From Allobosea sp. BK604 (lineage in GTDB: Bacteria > Pseudomonadota > Alphaproteobacteria > Rhizobiales > Beijerinckiaceae), in NCBI RefSeq assembly GCF_004341515.1, contig NZ_SLZF01000003.1, positions 1 to 64,000 of the forward strand: 64,000 nucleotides of DNA, read 5' to 3'. The translations under genes and the position numbers were made by a program. Shown piece by piece: positions 1-6,758 of the stretch. How positions within the stretch are numbered: position 1 is the stretch's first letter; every line of letters starts with the position of its first letter. The notes below the pieces were generated by a model that saw only the letters and a program-made list of their open reading frames with translations, was not told where the DNA came from and searched no databases.

Positions 1-90
1 ACCATCGCCGTCATGCGAAAACTCATCGTCATCGCCAACGCCAAAATCCGCGACGCCAGACCTAAACTCCCAAATCAACAAGTGAGTTGA
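1..90 (+). CDS. IS110-family transposase, C-terminal fragment (cut by window edge)
   Basis: The first 30 codons are an open frame entering from outside the window and ending in TGA at 88-90. The peptide contains AVMRKLIVIANAKIRD, which matches the conserved C-terminal tail of IS110/IS116/IS902 transposases (typically A-x-MRKL-x-x-x-x-NA followed by a short basic tail). These DEDD enzymes insert elements at specific sites without long inverted repeats. The stop lies only 18 bases before the serA stop codon on the other strand, so the element inserted just downstream of serA or is an old neighbour. The catalytic region is outside the window, so intactness cannot be judged. Family assignment rests on about 20 residues. 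Confidence 0.7.
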   Translation, partial: TIAVMRKLIVIANAKIRDARPKLPNQQVS

Positions 91-108
91 TGACGTGGTT
101 TGCGACGA

Positions 109-1362
109 CTACATCCGCTCGTACAGCAACCTTGCCCGGATCGTTCCGTCGAGCGCCCTGATCTCCGACAGGATCGCATCGGCATCGGGACCGGTGCGAT
201 CGGCCTCCATCACCACGTAGCCGATCTCGCCATCGGTCTGGTAGTTTTGCGCGGAGATGTTGACGCCGCGCCGGGCGAAAATCTCGTTTAGCCGCTGCAG
301 CATGCCCGGCTGGTTGCGCTGCACCTGGATGAAGCGCGTGCCGATCGGCCGCGGCGCCAGCTGCACCTGCGGGAAATTGACCGCGCCGACCGTCGAGCCG
401 ACATCGGAATAGTCGAGCAGCTTGCGCGCGACTTCAGAGCCGATGCGCTCCTGCGCTTCCTCGGTCGAGCCGCCGACATGCGGCGTCAGGATCACGTTGG
501 GCAGCCCCTGCAGCGGCGTGACGAAGCGCTCGCTGTTCGAGGCCGGCTCCTTCGGGAAGACGTCGACCGCGGCGCCGGCGAGATGGCCGCTGCGCAGGGC
601 CTCCGCCGCCGCCTCGAGATCGACCACCGTGCCGCGCGAATTGTTGATCAGGTAGCTCCCCCGGCGCATCGCGGCGATCTCGGCCTTGCCGATCATGCCA
701 TGCGTCGCGGGCGTCTCCGGCACATGCAGCGAGACGATGTCACAATTTCCGAGCAGCGCGTTGAGGCTGTCGACTGGCTCGGTATTGCCGTGGCGCAGCC
801 GGTCGGTGTGATCGTAATAGATCACCCGCATCCCCATCGCCTCGGCGATGTTGGAGAGCTGGCTGCCGATATTGCCGTAGCCGATGATGCCGAGCGTCTT
901 GCCGCGCACCTCGAAGCTGCCATTGGCCGACTTGTCCCAGCCGCCGTCATGCGCCGAGCGCGAGCGGTCGGGAATGCGCCGCAGCAGCATGACGATCTCA
1001 CCGATGGTCAGCTCGGCGACGCTGCGCGTGTTCGAGAACGGTGCGTTGAAGACCGGGACGCCGCGTACACGCGCCGCCTCCAGATCGACCTGGTTGGTAC
1101 CGACCGAGAAGCAGCCGACGGCGAAGAGCCGGCTCGCCCTCGCAAAGACCTCTTCGGTCAGGTGCGAGCGCGAGCGGATGCCGAGCACATGCACCTTCTC
1201 GACTGCTTTCAGGAGCTCCTCGTCACCAAGGGCCTTGGGCAGGCGGGTCATGTTGGTATAGCCGGCCTGGACCAGGAGGTCGGCGGCGGAATCGTTGATA
1301 CCTTCGAGCAACAGGACGCGGATGCGGTCCTTGGGCAGCGACAGGCGTTCGGTCGTGTTCAT
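109..1362 (-). CDS. serA: D-3-phosphoglycerate dehydrogenase
   Basis: Catalyses the NAD-dependent oxidation of 3-phosphoglycerate, the first step of serine synthesis, in the cytoplasm. The 417-aa protein has the 2-hydroxyacid dehydrogenase fold with the Rossmann motif GYGNIGS near residues 161-167, the substrate-domain stretch VGCFSVGTNQVD, and a C-terminal ACT domain beginning near residue 345 (RNQPGMLQRLNEIFA) for serine feedback. Length and ACT arrangement match the short E. coli-type SerA rather than the long 520-aa type. The frame is open for 72 codons further upstream, but that extension is arginine-rich and unlike any SerA; the ATG at 1362 gives the normal N-terminus. It is flanked by an IS110 tail downstream and an untranslated leader with a hairpin upstream. 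Confidence 0.93.
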   Translation of the reverse strand: MNTTERLSLPKDRIRVLLLEGINDSAADLLVQAGYTNMTRLPKALGDEELLKAVEKVHVLGIRSRSHLTEEVFARASRLFAVGCFSVGTNQVDLEAARVRGVPVFNAPFSNTRSVAELTIGEIVMLLRRIPDRSRSAHDGGWDKSANGSFEVRGKTLGIIGYGNIGSQLSNIAEAMGMRVIYYDHTDRLRHGNTEPVDSLNALLGNCDIVSLHVPETPATHGMIGKAEIAAMRRGSYLINNSRGTVVDLEAAAEALRSGHLAGAAVDVFPKEPASNSERFVTPLQGLPNVILTPHVGGSTEEAQERIGSEVARKLLDYSDVGSTVGAVNFPQVQLAPRPIGTRFIQVQRNQPGMLQRLNEIFARRGVNISAQNYQTDGEIGYVVMEADRTGPDADAILSEIRALDGTIRARLLYERM

Positions 1363-1495
1363 CGGAGCAAATCGAGCTGGCGTCGGGGGCTTCGCTATAC
1401 GCCTCGCCGGCCATTCTGTGCAGCCCGATTTCGCATTCGCGAAATGACGTGAGGACGCAGCGTGGATAGTCCGCACGGAGCGAACCTTGCCCGAC

Positions 1496-1518
1496 ATGGT
1501 CGCCCCTGTGGCGACCAT
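1496..1518 (-). promoter_or_regulatory. Perfect 9-bp hairpin in the serA leader
   Basis: ATGGTCGCC (1496-1504) and GGCGACCAT (1510-1518) are exact inverted copies separated by 5 bases, about 135 bases upstream of the serA start. No T-run follows on the minus strand, so it is not an intrinsic terminator as it stands. It could be a leader structure, a protein site or chance. The rest of the 246-base gap (1363-1608) shows nothing else I can name. Confidence 0.35.
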
Positions 1519-1608
1519 CCCCGTCTCGCGACGCTCGTCGCAGACGAAGACGCAGGTGCTCGTGACAAGCCCGAGCATGACGGCGCGGGCGAAAGGAGCG
1601 GCTGAGCT

Positions 1609-2055
1609 CTAAGCTTTCTCCACGACCAGCGTCGCGCCCTCGACTCGCACGACCCGCACCTCGCTGCCCGCCAGCAATTCCGGCCCAGTGATGCGCCAGG
1701 AGGAATCACCGACGCGGATGCGGCCCTCGCCTCCGGCCATCGTCGCCTCCAGCTTGAAGACCTTGCCGATCAACTGGCGGCCGCGATCGTTCAGCCCCTG
1801 CGCCAGATCGGGCTCGTCGCTCCTGCGCCTGGTCAGCAGCCGCCCTGCGATGACGCTGGCGATCGAGAAGGCAGCGAAGACGAGCGCCGAAATCTGCCAG
1901 CCGACATCGAACAGGCCAACGACGAGCCCAGTCAGCAAGGCAGCCAGCCCGAGCCAGAGCAGGAAAATGCCGGGCGCAAGCAATTCGCCGCCGATCAGCA
2001 CGAGCCCGAGGATGATCCAGCCCCAGCCGCCAAGCGATGCCAGCCACGTCGTCAT
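1609..2055 (-). CDS. NfeD-family membrane protein (YbbJ-like)
   Basis: A 148-aa membrane protein with hydrophobic segments at about residues 8-52 and 53-72, then a soluble C-terminal beta-rich (OB-like) domain containing GRIRVGDSSWRITG. This is the short NfeD architecture, as in E. coli YbbJ, which partners a stomatin/flotillin-like protein in the membrane. The upstream gene on the same strand is exactly such a partner (QmcA-like), ending 7 bases before this start, so the two are almost certainly one operon. The likely role is organising or stabilising the SPFH membrane complex. No protease domain is present, unlike long NfeD proteins. Confidence 0.85.
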   Translation of the reverse strand: MTTWLASLGGWGWIILGLVLIGGELLAPGIFLLWLGLAALLTGLVVGLFDVGWQISALVFAAFSIASVIAGRLLTRRRSDEPDLAQGLNDRGRQLIGKVFKLEATMAGGEGRIRVGDSSWRITGPELLAGSEVRVVRVEGATLVVEKA

Positions 2056-2062
2056 GTCGGCC

Positions 2063-3046
2063 TCAGGCGCCGGTGCGGCCGGAGGCAGGCACCGAGCCGC
2101 CGCCGCGGCGAGCTTCGACCGCCTCCTCGCCGAAGACCGCGCGGGTGAGCTGGGCGATGCCGCCGACGGTACCGGCCAACGCCGCCGCCTCGATCGGCAC
2201 GATCACCACCTTGCTGTTATGCGACGAGGCGATCGCTTTGAGCGCATCGGTATAGCGCTCGGCGATCAGGAAGTTGGCCGCCTGGATGTCGCCGCGGCTG
2301 ATCGCCTCGCTGACCATGGCGGTCGCGTTAGCCTCGGCCTGGGCCAGGCGCTCACGCGCCTCGGCGTCGCGAAGCGCCGCTTCCTTGCGGCCCTCGGCGG
2401 CGAGGATCTGCGACTGCTTCTGGCCCTCGGCCTTCAGGATCTCGGCCTGCCGCAGGCCCTCCGCCTCCAGCACGGCCGCGCGCTTCTCGCGCTCGGCCTT
2501 CATCTGCCGGTTCATCGCGCCGGCAATGTCGGCCGGCGGCATGATGTCCCTGATCTCGATGCGCGTGACCTTGACGCCCCAGGGCGAGGCGGCAGCGTCC
2601 ATGACGCGCAGCAGGCGCTCGTTGATCTCGTCGCGATGCGACAGAAGCTGGTCGAGATCCATCGAGCCGACGACCGTGCGGATATTGGTCATGGTCAGCA
2701 CGACCAGCGCCTGGTCGAGCGAGGAAACCTCGTAGCTGGCCCGCGCCGCGTCGAGCACCTGGTAGAAGGCAGCGGCGTCGATCTTCACGCCGGCATTGTC
2801 CTTGGTGATCGCCTCCTGGCTGGGAATGTCGAGCACCTGCTCCATGACATTCACCTTGTGTCCGACGCGCTCGATATAGGGCACGATCAGGTTGAGCCCG
2901 GCGCCGAGTGTGCGCGAATAGCGGCCGAAGCGCTCGATCGTATAGTTGTATCCTTGGGGAACGGTCTTCACCAGAAAGGCGACCGTGATGACCGCCAGCA
3001 GAACCAGGGCGACGACAAAGATACTAAAGCCCGACATCGTAGCCAT
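2063..3046 (-). CDS. qmcA: SPFH/stomatin-family membrane protein (QmcA-like)
   Basis: A 327-aa protein with one N-terminal transmembrane anchor (about residues 4-27), a band 7/SPFH domain (PQGYNYTIERFGRYSRTL, then DIPSQEAITKDNAGVKIDAAAFYQV) and a long charged coiled coil rich in Ala, Glu and Lys (about residues 180-240) that drives oligomerisation. This matches E. coli QmcA (YbbK), a membrane scaffold linked to FtsH and membrane quality control. The ATG at 3046 follows a G-rich ribosome site. ATG codons at 3064 and 3037 are alternatives and change only a few residues. It is transcribed with the NfeD-like gene 7 bases downstream. Confidence 0.88.
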   Translation of the reverse strand: MATMSGFSIFVVALVLLAVITVAFLVKTVPQGYNYTIERFGRYSRTLGAGLNLIVPYIERVGHKVNVMEQVLDIPSQEAITKDNAGVKIDAAAFYQVLDAARASYEVSSLDQALVVLTMTNIRTVVGSMDLDQLLSHRDEINERLLRVMDAAASPWGVKVTRIEIRDIMPPADIAGAMNRQMKAEREKRAAVLEAEGLRQAEILKAEGQKQSQILAAEGRKEAALRDAEARERLAQAEANATAMVSEAISRGDIQAANFLIAERYTDALKAIASSHNSKVVIVPIEAAALAGTVGGIAQLTRAVFGEEAVEARRGGGSVPASGRTGA

Positions 3047-3133
3047 CTGACCGCCCGCCCCCAAAGCCCAAGCGCAAATGCGCTCTCCGGCGCAGTGAAA
3101 CTGGCAATTGCGACAGCGCTATGCAAGCAGGGC

Positions 3134-3640
3134 TTATGGCGTCCCGCCCTCGAGCGCCTTCGCCACCCGGCGCATCATCTCGCCGATCGAGTTGCATTCC
3201 TCGTCGCTGAGCACATGCATCATCGCCTCGATGCGTTCGACATGAACCGCCATCGCCTTGCGCGTCACGATCTCGCCCTCAGGCGTCAGCCAGAGCCGGC
3301 GCACCCGCCGATCGGCCTCGTCGCCGCGGCGCTCGATCAGCTCGCGCCGCTCCAGTTCGGGCAGCAGCATGCTCATGGCGCTGCGCCCGACCAGCAGCTT
3401 CTCGGCGAGCTGCTGCTGGGTCAGCCCGGGGTGATGGAAGATATTGGCGAGCACGTCGTAATGCGCGAGCTGGATGCCGAGCGGCGCCAGGGCCTCGGTG
3501 AAGACCTTCTTCCAGAGCGCATGCACGCGCGCGACTGCGATCCAGTTGTGGAATCGCGGCAGTTGCCAGGGCAGCACCTGCGTCTCGGCTCGCACGTCCT
3601 CATCCGACGCTATTGAAATCGGCTCTTGAGTTTTGTTCAT
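3134..3640 (-). CDS. MarR-family transcriptional regulator
   Basis: A 168-aa winged-helix regulator. The MarR core is clear: LTQQQLAEKLLVGRSAMSML as the recognition helix region, then RRGDEADRRVRRLWLTPEGE as the wing, and a C-terminal dimerisation helix ending near MMRRVAKALEG. It is divergent from an alpha/beta hydrolase gene, and two palindromes overlap and flank its start (3635-3668), so autoregulation and control of the hydrolase are likely. The ATG at 3640 has no strong ribosome site. A GTG after SDED (about 17 codons in) is a possible alternative, which would move the operator fully upstream of the coding region. Confidence 0.87.
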   Translation of the reverse strand: MNKTQEPISIASDEDVRAETQVLPWQLPRFHNWIAVARVHALWKKVFTEALAPLGIQLAHYDVLANIFHHPGLTQQQLAEKLLVGRSAMSMLLPELERRELIERRGDEADRRVRRLWLTPEGEIVTRKAMAVHVERIEAMMHVLSDEECNSIGEMMRRVAKALEGGTP

Positions 3641-3668
3641 GGCTGAACATAATTGTTCATCGCTGAAC
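3635..3668. promoter_or_regulatory. Twin palindromic operator, probable MarR site
   Basis: GTTCA-N4-TGAAC occurs at 3635-3648 and again at 3655-3668, exactly 20 bases (about two helical turns) apart. The overlapping inner palindrome TGAACA-TAAT-TGTTCA lies at 3644-3659. The site lies between the divergent marR and hydrolase genes and overlaps the proposed marR start. Spacing and symmetry are what a dimeric winged-helix repressor binding twice on one DNA face would need. Confidence 0.7.
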
Positions 3669-3685
3669 GAACTAGGGCTTGTTCC

Positions 3686-4582
3686 ATGTCCAGTCCTGCA
3701 CTGCGTCTCATTCGCCCGCTCGTCCATTTCTCCAGCCTGGTTGCCCCAGGGACGACGGGGCGTCTTGCCTTCAAGGCCTTTTGTACTCCGCCGCGCCCCA
3801 AACAGCGAAGTGCGCAGAACGGTTCCACTGCCAGGACGGCTCAAAGCCGCCTGGCCGGGGCCGAGCGGCACGCGATCCCCTATCCGTGCGGCTCTGTGAC
3901 GGCCTATGTCTTCGAGCCCGAAGGCGCTGAGGACTTCGCGGATCCGGCTCCGACCGTGCTGCTCCTGCATGGCTGGACCAGCGAAGCGGCTTTCATGACC
4001 GCTTTCGTCGCGCCGCTGACGGGAGCGGGCTTCCGCGTCGTCGCCTATGATCTGCCGGCCCATGGCAGCTCGACCGGGAGCGAGCTCAACCTCCCGCTCG
4101 GCGTCGCCAGCGTTGCCGCGGTGGCGCGGGCTTTCGCGCCGATCCACGCCATCGTCACGCATTCCTTCGGCGGCGCGATCGCGCTCGCCGCCATGGCCCA
4201 AAGCGTGCCGGGCCAGCCCGCCGTTACGGCCACTCGCCTTGCGATGATCGCGGCGCCCTCCTCGATGACGCAGATCACCCGCCAGTTCGGCGCGACGATC
4301 GGGCTCGGCCGTCGCGGCCAGGCCGCGCTGGAGCGGCGCATCCATGTCGTCGCCGGCAACCCGGTCGAGGCCTTCGAGGGCCGCGACCAGCTCCAGGCGA
4401 TCCGCCTGCCGACGCTGCTGGTCCATTGCCGTGACGACCGTGAGCTCGAGTTCCGCCATGCCGAGGCGCTGGCGAAAGCCGGGCCCTTCGTGACGCTGGA
4501 GCCGGTGAAGGGCTTTGGCCACCGGCGGATCTTGCAGGCGCGGCCGGTGGTGGAGAAGGTGACGCGGTTCGTGATCGGGTGA
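3686..4582 (+). CDS. Alpha/beta hydrolase
   Basis: A 298-aa alpha/beta hydrolase. Visible landmarks: the oxyanion-hole HGW motif in TVLLLHGWTSEA, the aspartate-bearing strand VVAYDLPAHGSS, the nucleophile elbow THSFGGAIALAA (Ser in HSFGG replacing the usual GxSxG first Gly), and a late His in GFGHRRIL. The acid is likely in LLVHCRDDREL. The ATG at 3686 (MSSPALRL) is preferred to the upstream ATG at 3653, which lies inside the operator. The substrate is unknown. Divergence from a MarR regulator suggests an inducible esterase, perhaps for a detoxified or signalling compound. Confidence 0.85.
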   Translation: MSSPALRLIRPLVHFSSLVAPGTTGRLAFKAFCTPPRPKQRSAQNGSTARTAQSRLAGAERHAIPYPCGSVTAYVFEPEGAEDFADPAPTVLLLHGWTSEAAFMTAFVAPLTGAGFRVVAYDLPAHGSSTGSELNLPLGVASVAAVARAFAPIHAIVTHSFGGAIALAAMAQSVPGQPAVTATRLAMIAAPSSMTQITRQFGATIGLGRRGQAALERRIHVVAGNPVEAFEGRDQLQAIRLPTLLVHCRDDRELEFRHAEALAKAGPFVTLEPVKGFGHRRILQARPVVEKVTRFVIG

Positions 4583-4602
4583 CACGATGCCCGTCCCGCT
4601 CG

Positions 4603-4691
4603 CGTCATTGCGAGCGCAGCGAAGCAATCCAGGAGCGGCAGCGCTCTACGTCCCCCTGGATTGCTTCGTCGCGATGCTCCTCGCAATGACG
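4603..4691. repeat. Dispersed palindromic repeat, family A
   Basis: CGTCATTGCGAGCGCAGCGA begins the left arm and a near-inverted copy ending TCGCAATGACG closes the element, between the convergent ends of the hydrolase gene and hemH. The right arm carries a short insertion relative to the perfect copy at 49598-49680. It may also help terminate both transcripts. Confidence 0.85.
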
Positions 4692-4698
4692 GCCGGCC

Positions 4699-5754
4699 TC
4701 AAATCCAGCCCATCAGCTCGCGCCGGACCACCGCCTCGATCACCCTGATGCCTTCCTCGGAATCGTTCAGGCAGGGCAGATAGGCGAATTTCTCCCCGCC
4801 ATTATGCAGGAAGATCTCACGGTTCTCGACATCGAGCTCCTCGAGCGTCTCCAGACAATCGGCCGAGAAGCCGGGCGCGACGATGGCGAGCGATTTCGTG
4901 CCGCCTTGCGCAAGCGCCTTCACCGTCTCGTCCGTATAGGGCTGGAGCCACTCATCCGGCCCGAAGCGTGACTGGAAGGTCAGCTTGAAGCGCTCTTCCG
5001 GCAGGCCGAGTTCCTCGCCCAGCAGGCGCCAGGTCTTGACGCATTGGCAATGGTAGGGGTCGCCCTTGAGCAGATATTCCTTCGGCATGCCGTGGAAGGA
5101 GCAGAGGATCACCTCCGGCTGGAAATCGAGCTTCGCCAGCGAGGCGCGCATCGAGGTCGCGAGCGCGGCGATATAGACTGGATCGTCATGATAGGGCGGC
5201 GCGACACGCACCGAAGGCTGCCAGCGCATCTGCATCAGCGCGCGAAACGCGTGGTCGCAGGCCGTGGCCGAGGTCGGCGCCGCATATTGCGGGTAGAGCG
5301 GCACCAAGAGGATCCGGTCGCAGCCCTGGTCGAGCAGCGCCTTGAGCCGGCTCTTCACGTCAGGAAAGCCGTAGCGCATCGCCCAGTCGAAGACGAGCTT
5401 GTCGCCACCGAGCCCGGCAAGCCGCTCGGCCAGCTTCTCGGTCTGCCCCCGCGTGATCGTCTTGAGCGGTCCCTCGTCGCGCTCCTTGTTCCAGATCGAG
5501 GCGTAATCCTTGCCCTTCGGCCCCGGCCGCTTGGTCAGGATGATCAGGTTGAGCAGCGGCCACCAGACGAGGCGCGAGGTCTCGATCACGCGGCGGTCGG
5601 AGAGGAACTCCTTGAGATAGGCCCGCATCGGCCAATAGCTCGTGCCTTCCGGCGTGCCGAGATTCATCAGCAGCACGCCGACGCGGCCGTTGCGGATCGG
5701 CGGATGATCCGCCGGCAGGCGGGCGGCTTCCGGAAGCTTGCTCTGGACTGTCAT
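4699..5754 (-). CDS. hemH: Ferrochelatase
   Basis: Inserts ferrous iron into protoporphyrin IX, the last step of protoheme synthesis, at the inner face of the cytoplasmic membrane. The 351-aa protein has normal length and family signatures: VGVLLMNLGTPEG at the N-terminus, the catalytic His221 in CSFHGMPKEYLLKGDPY, and Glu302 in FSADCLETLEELD. The C-terminus is a single chain without the [2Fe-2S] tail of animal enzymes. The ATG at 5754 is the family start. A 14-bp palindrome lies 117 bases upstream, but it could equally serve the divergent gene at 5955. Confidence 0.95.
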   Translation of the reverse strand: MTVQSKLPEAARLPADHPPIRNGRVGVLLMNLGTPEGTSYWPMRAYLKEFLSDRRVIETSRLVWWPLLNLIILTKRPGPKGKDYASIWNKERDEGPLKTITRGQTEKLAERLAGLGGDKLVFDWAMRYGFPDVKSRLKALLDQGCDRILLVPLYPQYAAPTSATACDHAFRALMQMRWQPSVRVAPPYHDDPVYIAALATSMRASLAKLDFQPEVILCSFHGMPKEYLLKGDPYHCQCVKTWRLLGEELGLPEERFKLTFQSRFGPDEWLQPYTDETVKALAQGGTKSLAIVAPGFSADCLETLEELDVENREIFLHNGGEKFAYLPCLNDSEEGIRVIEAVVRRELMGWI

Positions 5755-5870
5755 CGGTCCCCGACTTTCGTTTGCTCGTGATTTAGACGAGTTGGAGCAT
5801 TCGTCCAGCCGCGCCGGCGAAGGTGCGACATCGGAGAACCTGATCTGAACCCCGCCGGGCCGTCGGTTGT

Positions 5871-5884
5871 GTGAGATTTCTCAC
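5871..5884. promoter_or_regulatory. Palindrome between hemH and the divergent HExxH gene
   Basis: GTGAGA-TT-TCTCAC is a perfect inverted repeat in the 200-base divergent region. It contains TGA-N6-TCA, resembling but not matching the TGA-N9-TCA iron-responsive (RirA) box. It is a candidate operator for either gene; no regulator can be assigned from sequence alone. Confidence 0.4.
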
Positions 5885-5954
5885 TTGTCAGTATCGCGCA
5901 TCGCGCGGACGATCGCTTGCGATGACGCTGCCATCTGCGACGCGGAGCAATGCC

Positions 5955-6656
5955 ATGCCGCCTCCAGGCCCAAAAGCACCGGTCTACGAGATCAAGAGCC
6001 GCATCATTCACGCGAACAAGGTCGTGGTGCCGGCGCCTCGTTACGGCGTCAAACCACCCCGGGGCCTCGATGTCGACGATCTGCGGATGCCGAATTTCGT
6101 CAAGCCGCAGGAGATGATGGCACTGCTCACCGATACGCCGCACCATAATCCAAGCCGCCTCGCGGTCACCCATGGGCTGGTCAAGACGCAGTTCGCCTTC
6201 GTCTTCAGCGATATCGAGCAGCAATGGCGCAGGTTGGCCGGCGCCCAGAACCGGATCACCCGCCAGTTCCAGGGCGGCGACGTCTTCGTCCAGGCCACGA
6301 TCGCGGTGAACATCCTCGACGCCGACCGTCCGATCGAAAAGAACAAGCTGAGCGAGAAGCTGTTCGCGGTGATCTGGGAGCACGAATTGCTCCATGTCCT
6401 CGACGATATCGAGATCATGCGCAAATGGCTGCCGGAGAAGGCGCGCGAGGACGAATGGCTGAAGAAATACATGACCGAGGCGCGGGAACTCGATGAATCC
6501 TCCTTCGACCACTACATCCGCAAGGATAATCTGACGCCGTGGCTGCGGGACGGGCTGTGGACGGCCGAGCGCAACAGGCGGGCGGAGATCCGCGACGCGC
6601 CGGCGCGCTATGCCGAGCTCAACGAGGCGATCGCCAACATCCGCAGCCAGATGTGA
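5955..6656 (+). CDS. Uncharacterised protein with an HExxH zinc-peptidase-like motif
   Basis: A 233-aa protein I do not recognise as a named family. Residues 141-153 read WEHELLHVLDDIE, giving HELLH (143-147), the zinc-binding HExxH signature of zincin metallopeptidases; several downstream acidic residues (Glu153 and others) could be the third ligand. There is no signal peptide or membrane segment, so it would act in the cytoplasm. The N-terminal 60 residues are Pro- and Lys-rich. The ATG at 5955 is chosen because GGAG lies 7 bases upstream; two earlier in-frame ATGs have no such site. It is divergent from hemH and followed by a stem-loop. Peptidase activity is only suggested by the motif. 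Confidence 0.6.
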   Translation: MPPPGPKAPVYEIKSRIIHANKVVVPAPRYGVKPPRGLDVDDLRMPNFVKPQEMMALLTDTPHHNPSRLAVTHGLVKTQFAFVFSDIEQQWRRLAGAQNRITRQFQGGDVFVQATIAVNILDADRPIEKNKLSEKLFAVIWEHELLHVLDDIEIMRKWLPEKAREDEWLKKYMTEARELDESSFDHYIRKDNLTPWLRDGLWTAERNRRAEIRDAPARYAELNEAIANIRSQM

Positions 6657-6672
6657 AACACTGAGCCGATTA

Positions 6673-6692
6673 AAGACTGCGCGAGCAGTCTT
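6673..6692. terminator. Stem-loop after the HExxH gene
   Basis: AAGACTGC-GCGA-GCAGTCTT forms a perfect 8-bp stem with a 4-base loop, 16 bases after the stop codon. The tail (GAACCTTT) is only weakly T-rich, so it is a poor intrinsic terminator. The same AAGACTGC core recurs in the ends of the element at 8992-9133, so it may be a repeat relic. Confidence 0.4.
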
Positions 6693-6758
6693 GAACCTTT
6701 CCATTCAAGACTGCGATATTGCGCAGACCGCATCAGGCCCCCGCAGGGAGTCCGCTTC

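Noticed and set aside
3641..4627. Long 5' extension of the marR frame (497 codons in all)
   Set aside because: The extra part is antisense to the alpha/beta hydrolase and reads through a repeat; the MarR domain starts at 3640.
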